A stretch of DNA of 7,228 nucleotides from Lachnospiraceae bacterium UBA3866 (GCA_002392345.1 DGGU01000047.1:1-7228); one strand, 5' to 3'; positions 1 to 6,927 are shown, counted from the first letter of the stretch. Numbers and translations are program-made. The notes: generated by a model from the sequence alone, not told the origin.

Positions 1-231
1 GGAAGAACTCATCAGATAAGAGTTCATATGAAAAGTATTGGTCATCCGTTACTTGGAGACCTTGTGTATGGAAGACAGGACAATAATTTCCCTAAACTTG
101 ATGGACAGATTCTACATGCATATTATTTAAAGATAAAGCACCCAACGAAGGGCAATGAGATAGAATTCATAAGTGAATTGCCTTCATATTTTATAGACAT
201 ATTAGATAAATTAGATGGAAAATCAAAATAG
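1..231 (+). CDS. RluA/RluD-family 23S rRNA pseudouridine synthase, C-terminal part (5' end outside window)
   Basis: The reading frame is open from base 1 and encodes the last 76 residues of the protein. It begins with GRTHQIRVHMKSIGHPLLGD, the conserved C-terminal active-site block of the RluA family (RluA, RluC, RluD, YlyB types), followed by YG and later LHA and IKHP, which also fit this family. These enzymes isomerise uridine to pseudouridine in rRNA in the cytoplasm. The catalytic Asp motif lies upstream and is not visible, so I cannot tell which subfamily or target uridine applies and give no symbol. An ATG at 28 is in frame but is internal, because the conserved block begins before it. 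The stop (TAG, 229-231) lies inside the next gene, which overlaps by 17 nt, so the two are probably translationally coupled. Confidence 0.93.
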   Translation, partial: GRTHQIRVHMKSIGHPLLGDLVYGRQDNNFPKLDGQILHAYYLKIKHPTKGNEIEFISELPSYFIDILDKLDGKSK

Positions 232-1951
232 ACAATTTAGTTTAGAAAAATTTGTATATAGACTTCTTGTACTTATTTTTGTATTTGCGGTTTCTTATGT
301 GGTCTATAATTTTTATACAACTTTTGACGATAACCAAGATTTTATCGTCACATCTAAAAAACCAGACAATACGACTAGCGATAAAGATAAAGCTATATTA
401 GAAGCAATCAAAACTGTATCAGATGTGAAAAATAATAATAATGCATTATCACCAACTAATCTAAATATATCTAAGATGTATGGTGAAGTTGCAGATAAAG
501 ACACTACAAGTTATTATTCTGCCTATGTATCTATACCTGTAGTAGATGATGAAGTTATGCCATATGAAAACACATATGAGAATAATGTAGCCTATCAGAT
601 ATATGGTAAACTTCAAGTTAGATATGCACTTTTTAATGAGATGCTTGATAACTTATATGGTGTCACTCCAGCAAGCATAGTTGAAAAATATAATTATGAT
701 AAGAGTGCTATAATCGGTAAATATAATCCTGAAGATATACATCATTCACCTGGATTTAGTAATACATATAAGATACCTGCATTTCAAAATGTAAATATAT
801 ATAATTATGATGGCGATGGATATTATATAGAAGATGAGAATAATATAAAAGACATAATGAGTATGGCATCTGTATATACATACTATCATGACCCATATGA
901 TTATAATAAATTTCTTGAATATGCATATTATCTTTTTGATAATTCTTATTCATATGTGGCAAGTATAAGCGAAGTGTATTATTGCAGTGGATGTATGCAT
1001 TATGATTTAGATAATGAAGAGATAGCACACTTATACGAGAAACCTGATGTTGATTTTGATAAGGTTAGTGATACCCTTCATACTCAAAAGCAGCTTGCAA
1101 AAGACCAGCCTTATAAGTCAGGGAAATTAGTGCATATGGAAGATGATTCCTATACTGTAAATCATGGTACTTACGATAAATATATATCAGATTTACATAA
1201 TGATAATAGAGATACTTACAATAATTATTGCCCTGGGCATGTAGACCTTGATGTATATGTCAAAGTTATGACTCTCGATGCAGGATATAGTCTTGCAAGT
1301 ATTGATGAAGATTATGGCAATAATAGAAAAGAATATAATCTGAGTTGGACGGGCTGGGATGCCATAAAGTTAAGTGAAGCAAGAGAACTTATGTATAAAG
1401 ACTGGGAGAAAGAATACGGTATAAGCGAATCACTTGTGAACTTAGTTAAGCCATTAACTCAAGAAGAGATAAATTATTATCTTAATCGAATAAGTACTGA
1501 TGTATCTTCAAGCAGGAGAAAAATCATAGAGACAGCACTTAGATCTGTAGGTAGGATTCCATATTATTATGGAGGTAAGACTAATTCCCTTGGATATGAA
1601 AATTCTAATTTTGGACGAAAGGTAATCCCAGACTATAAAGGAAGGTGTCTAAAAGGACTTGATTGCTCGGGTTGGATTAATTGGGTCTACAATACTACAT
1701 ATAAAAGAATATTTATAAGTGCCGAAGGAACTACAAAACTTGCAGGCACAGGTACAAAGATAAGAAGAGAAAACTTAAAGCCTGGTGACATAATCGTAAG
1801 GCCTGGACATGATTCACATGTTATGATGTTTCTTGAGTGGGCTGATGATGGAAGAGTCACCGTGATTCATGAAAATGGAACAGCCAATAATGTAAGCATA
1901 GGCACTTATGATGCTTATTATCCATATTATAGAAGTATTCTTGATATGTAG
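215..1951 (+). CDS. membrane-anchored NlpC/P60 (C40) cysteine peptidase, probable peptidoglycan hydrolase, Tyr-rich middle region
   Basis: This 578-aa protein has one N-terminal hydrophobic segment (about residues 17-34) preceded by R6, K12 and R16, which suggests a cytoplasmic N-terminus and an extracellular body. I see no lipobox. A D/N/K/T-rich linker follows (about 35-88), then a long Tyr-rich region (about 89-420). That region contains CSGCMH (C257, C260, H262) and NNYCPGHVDLDVYV (C339, H342). The C-terminal NlpC/P60 domain (about 430-578) has PYYYGG, then GLDCSGW with predicted nucleophile C484, HVMMF with H535, and VIHENG with H552 as the third catalytic residue. Such domains usually cut D-Glu-diamino-acid bonds in wall peptides. 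About 30 residues separate YGG from DCSG. The start is well fixed: an in-frame TAG (212-214) directly precedes the ATG, and the next Met is about residue 88. No clear SD is seen, so coupling to the upstream gene is likely. Substrate and the role of the middle region are unknown. Confidence 0.9.
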   Translation: MENQNRQFSLEKFVYRLLVLIFVFAVSYVVYNFYTTFDDNQDFIVTSKKPDNTTSDKDKAILEAIKTVSDVKNNNNALSPTNLNISKMYGEVADKDTTSYYSAYVSIPVVDDEVMPYENTYENNVAYQIYGKLQVRYALFNEMLDNLYGVTPASIVEKYNYDKSAIIGKYNPEDIHHSPGFSNTYKIPAFQNVNIYNYDGDGYYIEDENNIKDIMSMASVYTYYHDPYDYNKFLEYAYYLFDNSYSYVASISEVYYCSGCMHYDLDNEEIAHLYEKPDVDFDKVSDTLHTQKQLAKDQPYKSGKLVHMEDDSYTVNHGTYDKYISDLHNDNRDTYNNYCPGHVDLDVYVKVMTLDAGYSLASIDEDYGNNRKEYNLSWTGWDAIKLSEARELMYKDWEKEYGISESLVNLVKPLTQEEINYYLNRISTDVSSSRRKIIETALRSVGRIPYYYGGKTNSLGYENSNFGRKVIPDYKGRCLKGLDCSGWINWVYNTTYKRIFISAEGTTKLAGTGTKIRRENLKPGDIIVRPGHDSHVMMFLEWADDGRVTVIHENGTANNVSIGTYDAYYPYYRSILDM

Positions 1952-1956
1952 ATTAT

Positions 1957-2502
1957 ATGAACACATTAAATAGTTTTATAAAATCAAACTCTAAGATTAT
2001 AGTTTGCATAGTTACTTTATTAGTAATACTTGTTGCATATACTATATATAATACTAGAGTTTTTAAAAAGAGCAATATTTCTAATGAAGACATATATAGT
2101 AATGAATTATCGAATCTTGTATATGAAGATGATTATGATCTCATAAACTACGATATCATTAAGAAAGACCTTGATGACATATCTAATATTTTAAACGAGC
2201 AGATTACACTTAATCTTGAAAACAATGTAGAAACTGAAAGTTATATAACCGCAGATAAAATCTATACAGAAAAAATTGATGATTTTACTAAGATCTGCGA
2301 CAATAAATTAGACTTAAAGATTTATGATAATTATGTGAAAGATCTGAATGACTTTCAAAAAGAGATGAATTTCAATCTTGATAGTATGAAAAATGAGACT
2401 TTATCAACATATGAATATACTAAAGCAAAATATAGATATCTGTATAAAGCTAAAGAAGAATTTTTATATAGAAGTCTTGAAAAATATAAAGAATACTTGT
2501 AA
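1957..2502 (+). CDS. hypothetical protein with one N-terminal membrane segment and a charged helical domain
   Basis: I do not recognise this 181-aa protein. Residues 14-31 (IIVCIVTLLVILVAYTIY) form one strong membrane segment with K9 and K13 before it and R34, K37 and K38 after it, so topology is not clear from charge alone. The remainder is highly charged, rich in D, E, K, N and Y, has almost no Gly or Pro, and is probably helical or coiled coil, ending in a Lys/Tyr/Glu-rich helix. C17 lies inside the membrane segment and does not form a lipobox. The start is forced: an in-frame TGA at 1942-1944 precedes the ATG and no alternative start codon lies between. The gene begins 5 nt after the NlpC/P60 stop with no visible SD, which suggests coupled translation. 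Having the same single-TM layout as its neighbour, it may be a partner of the hydrolase; that is inference from position only. Confidence 0.8.
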   Translation: MNTLNSFIKSNSKIIVCIVTLLVILVAYTIYNTRVFKKSNISNEDIYSNELSNLVYEDDYDLINYDIIKKDLDDISNILNEQITLNLENNVETESYITADKIYTEKIDDFTKICDNKLDLKIYDNYVKDLNDFQKEMNFNLDSMKNETLSTYEYTKAKYRYLYKAKEEFLYRSLEKYKEYL

Positions 2503-2507
2503 TTTCT

Positions 2508-2513
2508 AGGAGG
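2508..2513 (+). promoter_or_regulatory. Shine-Dalgarno site AGGAGG for the 46-aa ORF
   Basis: A perfect AGGAGG lies 5 nt before the ATG at 2519. The two genes upstream have no recognisable SD, so this site is the main reason to accept the very short ORF that follows as a translated gene. Confidence 0.85.
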
Positions 2514-2518
2514 AAGAT

Positions 2519-2659
2519 ATGGGAAGCATCGGAACAGAATTTGCCAGACAGATTATACTAGTCATATTTTATCTTTTTATTATAATCATGGCTATAAGAC
2601 TTGGTATAATGATGAGAAAGAAAAAGAATGAGAAAGACAGAGTAGATAGCAAGGAGTAA
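2519..2659 (+). CDS. 46-aa single-TM microprotein, function unknown
   Basis: This short frame runs from ATG 2519 to TAA 2657-2659. It encodes a 46-residue protein with a short N-terminus (MGSIGTEFARQ), one long hydrophobic helix (about residues 12-32: IILVIFYLF, then IIIMAIRLGIMM) and a strongly basic then mixed-charge tail starting RKKKNEK. The positive-inside rule places the C-terminal tail in the cytoplasm. Support for a real gene comes from the perfect AGGAGG at ideal spacing, fit into the gap between neighbours (16 nt before, 4 nt after), AGA/ATA codon use like the surrounding genes, and a sensible one-helix membrane protein. Its last codons (AAG GAG) also serve as the SD of alaS, so translation of the two is linked. 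I recognise no family. It could be a small regulator or subunit of a membrane complex, possibly with the two upstream membrane proteins, but no sequence motif proves this. Confidence 0.75.
   Translation: MGSIGTEFARQIILVIFYLFIIIMAIRLGIMMRKKKNEKDRVDSKE
2651..2656 (+). promoter_or_regulatory. Shine-Dalgarno site AAGGAG for alaS, inside the end of the microprotein ORF
   Basis: AAGGAG ends 7 nt before the alaS ATG at 2664 and is also the last two sense codons (Lys-Glu) of the 46-aa ORF. This confirms the alaS start and ties its initiation to ribosomes finishing the microprotein. Confidence 0.8.
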
Positions 2660-2663
2660 TATA

Positions 2664-5279
2664 ATGAAAAAGTATACTGTCAATGAGTTAAGAGAACTTT
2701 TCTTGTCTTTTTTTGAATCAAAAGGACATCTTAGACTTAAAAGTTTCTCTCTCATACCTGAAAATGATAATAGCCTACTTATAATTAATTCTGGAATGGC
2801 ACCTTTAAAACCATATTTTAAAGGACTTGAGATACCACCAAGAAAGAGAGTCTGCACATGTCAGAAATGTATAAGGACAGGCGATATAGAAAATATAGGC
2901 CATACTGCAAGGCATGGTACTTTTTTTGAGATGCTTGGTAACTTTTCTTTTGGTGATTATTTTAAGAAAGAGGCTATAACATGGAGCTGGGAGTTCCTCA
3001 CTGTTACTCTTGGACTTGATAAAGATAGACTATATCCATCAGTATATGTAGATGATGAAGAGGCTTATGACCTATGGCATGATATGATAGGTATCCCAAG
3101 TGAAAGAATATTTAAATTTGGCAAAGAAGATAATTTCTGGGAGCATGGTTCTGGACCTTGCGGACCTTGTAGCGAGATATATTATGATCGAGGAGAAAAA
3201 TATGGTTGCGGAAAGCCAACTTGTACTGTGGGCTGTGATTGTGATAGATATATAGAAGTTTGGAATAATGTATTTACTCAATTTGATAATGATGGCAAAG
3301 GCAACTATACTGAACTTGAACAAAAAAATATTGATACAGGCATGGGACTTGAGAGACTTGCAGTAGTATGCCAAGATGCTGAATCGATATTTGAAATCGA
3401 CACAAGTGCAGAACTTATGGACAACATAAGTCTTATAACAAGACATATATATAAAGATGATCCTAAAGCTGATATATCACTTCGTATCATCGCTGACCAT
3501 ATAAAAAGCTGCACATTTATGATTTCAGATGGCATCCTTCCTTCAAATGAAGGAAGAGGTTATGTGCTCCGTCGACTTCTTCGTCGTGCTGTAAGGCATG
3601 GTCGTATACTTGGCGTTAAGAAAGAATTCATGGCTAGGCTTTCTGACGTAGTTATAAAATTAAATGGTGCTCACTATACTGAACTTTATGAGAGACAGGA
3701 TATGATTAAGAATGTCTTAAGTTCAGAGGAAGAGAAATTTAATCAAACTATTGACCAAGGACTTGTTATGCTTAATGAAGTTTTAGATAAAAGTTCTGGC
3801 AATACCTTATCTGGTGATATAGCTTTCAAACTTTATGATACCTATGGTTTTCCACTCGACTTAACTAAGGAGATCATTGAAGAACGAAATGTAAAACTCG
3901 ATGAAGATAGATTTAACGAGCTTATGAATGAACAAAAGAAGAAGGCTCGTGCTGCAAGGAAGACATCTAATTATATGGGAGCAGACGCAACCATATTTAA
4001 TTCACTTCCTACTGATATGGTATCAACTTTTGATGGATATGATAAACTCACTACCAAAGGAAAAATCCTTGCTATAGTTTCTGATAACAAAATACTTGAT
4101 AAGATAGATGAAGGAGATGAGGCTGTTATAATTTCTGATAAAACTACTTTCTATCCACTTATGGGTGGACAGGTTGGTGATATTGGTAAAATTAAAATTG
4201 CCGATTCAGAGTTTGAAGTGTATGACACTGTTAAGATCTTAAATACAAAAATTGGCCACATAGGTAAGGTAGTCAGCGGCACTTTCTCAACTGGAGCAAT
4301 TTCTGATTTTGAAGTAGATAAAGAAAATAGACACTTAACTGCTATCAATCATACATCAACTCATCTCTTACATGCGGCACTTAGAGAAGTTCTTGGAAAG
4401 CATGTAGAACAGGCTGGTTCTCTTGTTGAAGCAAGTAGGCTTAGATTTGACTTTACTCACTTTAAGGCTATGACTAAGGATGAGTTAAATATGGTTGAAC
4501 ATATTGTCAACCAAAAAATAGCTGAAGCAATTGATGTAACTAAGGCAGAGATGGGACTTAATGAAGCGAAATCTAAAGGCGCTATGGCACTTTTTGGCGA
4601 GAAATATGGTGAAGTTGTTAGAACTGTGCAAGTTTCAGACTTTTCTTTTGAACTCTGTGGCGGAACTCACATCGATAATACATCAGAAATCAGATGTTTT
4701 AAGATATTATCTGAGTCTGGCATAGCAGCTGGGGTTCGCCGTATAGAGGCCATAACTTCTGATAATCTGCTTAAGTACTATAATGAAGAACTTGCTAAGA
4801 TCGAAGAAATAAGCATTTTGCTTAAGTCTAATGATAATGACATAGTTAATAGAGTGGAAGCTTTACTTAAGGATAATAGGGATCTAAAGCATGAACTTGA
4901 TAGTGTTAAAAGAGAAGTAGCTGCAAGCAAAGTTGGTGATATAACATTTGAAGATATAAATGGGCTTAAAGTATGCATTAATTCGTTTGACGGTAAGTCC
5001 AACACAGAACTTAAAGACCTGGTTGATAATTTAAAAGATAAAAATAAAAATTATGCCATAGTGGCATTTTCAAAATATGAAGATAATATAATTATAGTAG
5101 TGTCTCTTTCTGACACTGCAATAAGTAAAGGTCTTCATGCTGGTAATATGTTAAAAGAGATAGCCAAAGTACTTTCTGGTAATGGCGGTGGAAGAGATAA
5201 ATTTGCTGAGGGGAGAGGAAAAGATTATACTAAAATTGATGAAGCAATTGAACTTTCTCGTAAACTTATAAATGGTTAA
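2664..5279 (+). CDS. alaS: alanyl-tRNA synthetase, full length
   Basis: This cytoplasmic class II synthetase charges tRNA-Ala with alanine. The 871 aa match a full-length enzyme (E. coli AlaRS is 876). The catalytic domain (about 1-235) shows motif 2 from R71 (RTGDIEN, then ARHGTFFEMLGNFSFGDYF), GPCGPCSE at 164-171 and motif 3 GMGLERL at 226-232. A Cys-rich insert follows GPCGPCSE, with C182, C187, C191 and C193. The tRNA-recognition region carries GRGYVLRRLLRRAVRHGR. The editing domain, which clears mischarged Ser or Gly, has HTSTH (H563, H567) and CGGTH (C665, H669), the four expected metal ligands. The C-terminal C-Ala/DHHA1 domain contains the Gly-rich GNGGGRD (839-845). All key residues are present. 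The short motif 2 without the KHNDL segment of many bacterial enzymes fits Clostridia as I recall them. The start is supported by AAGGAG 7 nt upstream. No room exists for a T-box or dedicated leader, so expression probably comes from an upstream promoter. Confidence 0.98.
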   Translation: MKKYTVNELRELFLSFFESKGHLRLKSFSLIPENDNSLLIINSGMAPLKPYFKGLEIPPRKRVCTCQKCIRTGDIENIGHTARHGTFFEMLGNFSFGDYFKKEAITWSWEFLTVTLGLDKDRLYPSVYVDDEEAYDLWHDMIGIPSERIFKFGKEDNFWEHGSGPCGPCSEIYYDRGEKYGCGKPTCTVGCDCDRYIEVWNNVFTQFDNDGKGNYTELEQKNIDTGMGLERLAVVCQDAESIFEIDTSAELMDNISLITRHIYKDDPKADISLRIIADHIKSCTFMISDGILPSNEGRGYVLRRLLRRAVRHGRILGVKKEFMARLSDVVIKLNGAHYTELYERQDMIKNVLSSEEEKFNQTIDQGLVMLNEVLDKSSGNTLSGDIAFKLYDTYGFPLDLTKEIIEERNVKLDEDRFNELMNEQKKKARAARKTSNYMGADATIFNSLPTDMVSTFDGYDKLTTKGKILAIVSDNKILDKIDEGDEAVIISDKTTFYPLMGGQVGDIGKIKIADSEFEVYDTVKILNTKIGHIGKVVSGTFSTGAISDFEVDKENRHLTAINHTSTHLLHAALREVLGKHVEQAGSLVEASRLRFDFTHFKAMTKDELNMVEHIVNQKIAEAIDVTKAEMGLNEAKSKGAMALFGEKYGEVVRTVQVSDFSFELCGGTHIDNTSEIRCFKILSESGIAAGVRRIEAITSDNLLKYYNEELAKIEEISILLKSNDNDIVNRVEALLKDNRDLKHELDSVKREVAASKVGDITFEDINGLKVCINSFDGKSNTELKDLVDNLKDKNKNYAIVAFSKYEDNIIIVVSLSDTAISKGLHAGNMLKEIAKVLSGNGGGRDKFAEGRGKDYTKIDEAIELSRKLING

Positions 5280-5772
5280 TATAATATCTCAAATTATTAA
5301 TAGCCTAAAAGGTGTAGTTAGTAAAGAGCTCATAGTATTTATAATTTCACTAATGCCACTTCTTGAACTTCGTGGTGGTCTCATAGCTGCAGCTATACTC
5401 AATGTAGAGTATCTTAAGGCAGGAATACTTTGCATCATAGGTAATATAATACCGATACCATTAATTCTTTTGTTTCTTAAAAAAGTTTTTTCCGTTATGG
5501 AAAGATTTAAACCAACTAAGAAGGTAGTGGTGTGGCTTGAAGATAAGGCAAAAAAAAATAAACCTAAGATAGATAAATATGGATTTTGGGGACTTGTACT
5601 TTTTGTAGGTATACCACTCCCTGGAACAGGAGCCTGGACTGGATCACTTGTAGCATCTGTTTTTGAGATGGATTATAAGAAATCATTACTTGCAATCTTT
5701 CTTGGTATAATACTCGCATTCATTATAATGTCTATAGTGTCGTATGGAGTTATTGGTAATATTATAAGATGA
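5272..5772 (+). CDS. small multidrug export family (COG2426 / Sm_multidrug_ex-like) integral membrane protein
   Basis: This 166-aa protein has about four hydrophobic segments (about residues 20-43, 50-73, 103-130, 138-163) and a basic cytoplasmic-type loop at 77-102 rich in Lys. Two motifs identify the family: ELRGG at 32-36 after the first hydrophobic stretch, and IPLPGTGAWTG at 114-124. Both are typical of the small, poorly characterised family labelled putative small multi-drug export protein. The family name rests on weak functional evidence, so transport of drugs should not be assumed. Paired re-entrant loops around the ELRGG and PLPGTG motifs, as in DedA-like transporters, are an inference. 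The ATG overlaps the end of alaS by 8 nt and has no clear SD, so translation is probably coupled to alaS. The gene in turn overlaps prmA by 4 nt. Confidence 0.85.
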   Translation: MVNIISQIINSLKGVVSKELIVFIISLMPLLELRGGLIAAAILNVEYLKAGILCIIGNIIPIPLILLFLKKVFSVMERFKPTKKVVVWLEDKAKKNKPKIDKYGFWGLVLFVGIPLPGTGAWTGSLVASVFEMDYKKSLLAIFLGIILAFIIMSIVSYGVIGNIIR

Positions 5773-6842
5773 TATGGAAAAAATATACAATTGATACAAC
5801 TGTTGAAGCGGCTGACATAGTCGCTTCAGTTTTGTTTGATAATGGTATAGTTGGTGTCGAGATCGAAGACAATCAAAATCTGACTAAGGATGAAATAAAA
5901 GAGATGTATGTGGATATACCACTTACACAAAATGATGACGGAAGTTCTAAGGTTATATTTTATGTATCAACATTTGAGGATGAGAGGACTTTAAATGATT
6001 ACGTCAAAGATAACAAAGTTTCTGTTAAAAGTATCGACATAAGTACTATAAAAAGCACTGACAATCTATTTTTAGAAAAGGATTTTGAAGCATTACTTTC
6101 TAAAATTAAATTAGATCTTGAGTCTTATGAAGGCTTTGTTGATATGGGGTCTCTACACATTTCATTTTCAACCATTGATGACAAAAGTTTTATAGAAAAT
6201 TGGGTTCAGAATTTTAAGCCAATTAATATAGGAAAAGTTTCTATCATACCATGTTTTAATTCTAATTCTAATAATTCTAACGATGAGAATGATCAAATAA
6301 ATATCTATATTGAACTAGGCAGTGCCTTTGGAACTGGTCAACATGCTACAACTAAGCTTTGCATAGATAGCATAATTAAAATATCTGATAGGAAGGATTT
6401 TAATAAGGGTAGTTTCCTTGACATAGGAACTGGCTCTGGAATACTTAGTATACTTGCCTACAAATTATTATATAAGCATATCCATGCGATTGATGCAGAT
6501 AGAAATGTTGAAACAAATCTATTAGAGAATTTTAAGTTAAACTCCATAGACCCGAATAGACTTACCTATAGCTTTGGAAATATTATAGAAGATAAATCAT
6601 ATCGAGATAAGATATCCTCACAGAAATATGATATTATAGTAGTAAACATCCTAGCACCTGTTATAATATTGATGCTTGAAAAGGCGAGAATTAGTGAGTT
6701 ACTAGCAGAAAATGGGGTTCTAATACTTAGTGGAATCACACTTGAACATGAAAATGCAGTTAAAAATGCCATAAATAATGGACTTAAAGTCATAGATAGA
6801 AGTGTTGAAGGTGATTGGGTGTCTATAGTAGCGGGCAGATAG
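5769..6842 (+). CDS. prmA: ribosomal protein L11 methyltransferase
   Basis: PrmA is a cytoplasmic SAM-dependent enzyme that methylates lysines and the N-terminus of ribosomal protein L11. The N-terminal substrate-binding domain starts MIWKKYTI (about 1-125) and a linker holds ENWVQNFKPINIGK. The methyltransferase domain has the PrmA signature GSAFGTGQHATT (184-195), the SAM-binding motif DIGTGSG (218-224) and the NILAPVI motif from N293 (usually NxLA), ending with SVEGDWVSIVAGR. At 357 aa it is longer than the roughly 290-320 aa usual for the family. Part of the excess is a Ser/Asn run at 164-171, encoded by an AATTCT repeat, just before the FGTGQH strand. The start uses an ATGA overlap with the upstream stop (5769-5772) with no close SD, indicating coupling. 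In many Firmicutes prmA is followed by the rRNA methyltransferase gene rsmE; here a terminator follows instead. Confidence 0.95.
   Translation: MIWKKYTIDTTVEAADIVASVLFDNGIVGVEIEDNQNLTKDEIKEMYVDIPLTQNDDGSSKVIFYVSTFEDERTLNDYVKDNKVSVKSIDISTIKSTDNLFLEKDFEALLSKIKLDLESYEGFVDMGSLHISFSTIDDKSFIENWVQNFKPINIGKVSIIPCFNSNSNNSNDENDQINIYIELGSAFGTGQHATTKLCIDSIIKISDRKDFNKGSFLDIGTGSGILSILAYKLLYKHIHAIDADRNVETNLLENFKLNSIDPNRLTYSFGNIIEDKSYRDKISSQKYDIIVVNILAPVIILMLEKARISELLAENGVLILSGITLEHENAVKNAINNGLKVIDRSVEGDWVSIVAGR
6258..6278 (+). repeat. short AATTCT repeat inside prmA
   Basis: AATTCT occurs at 6258, 6264 and 6273, the last copy offset by an extra AAT. The run encodes alternating Asn and Ser (residues 164-170), with N171 following, in a loop before the catalytic domain signature. 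Units are multiples of three bases, so gain or loss of a unit would keep the frame. Confidence 0.7.
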
Positions 6843-6873
6843 ATTGTGAATAAAAAGTTAATAAATTGAAGCC

Positions 6874-6911
6874 AAAAATGCAAGATTTCCTTGCATTTTT
6901 TATTTATTTTT
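6874..6911 (+). terminator. intrinsic terminator closing the alaS-prmA block
   Basis: AAAAATGCAAG (6874-6884) pairs perfectly with CTTGCATTTTT (6890-6900) around a 5-nt loop ATTTC, giving an 11-bp stem. A T-rich tail runs on to about 6911. It lies 31 nt after the prmA stop and separates this transcript from rpsJ. The A-tract on the 5' side means it could also work weakly in the other direction, though no converging gene is present. Confidence 0.88.
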
Positions 6912-6917
6912 GATAAT
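6912..6917 (+). promoter_or_regulatory. possible -10 box of an rpsJ promoter
   Basis: GATAAT matches 5 of 6 bases of TATAAT and sits in the AT-rich stretch after the prmA terminator, where an rpsJ promoter is expected. No convincing -35 is found: TTGCAT at 6891 is only a half match and is spaced 15 nt away. The overlapping TATATA at 6917-6922 is an equally possible -10. A start near 6924 would give a 5' UTR of about 115 nt. The exact position is a guess. Confidence 0.28.
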
Positions 6918-6927
6918 ATATATAGGC

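Noticed and set aside
756..1028. 90-aa open frame on the minus strand within the NlpC/P60 gene
   Set aside because: It lies opposite the Tyr/Asp-rich coding region, is full of His, Tyr and Asn from reversed AT-rich codons, and has no SD or family resemblance. It is a shadow frame.
2558..2857. 99-aa minus-strand open frame across the microprotein and alaS start
   Set aside because: It opposes two plus-strand starts with good SD sites and lacks its own support; its hydrophobic stretches reflect reversed AT-rich sequence.
3072..3535. Two minus-strand open frames opposite alaS (3072-3446 and 3305-3535)
   Set aside because: They overlap each other and the conserved catalytic core of AlaRS, and their translations look like reverse-strand noise (Ser/Ile/Leu-rich).
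3568..3607. Local cluster of CGT/CGA arginine codons in alaS, unlike the AGA elsewhere
   Set aside because: It encodes the conserved VLRRLLRRAVRHGR segment of AlaRS; the reading is intact and the stretch is too short to indicate transfer.
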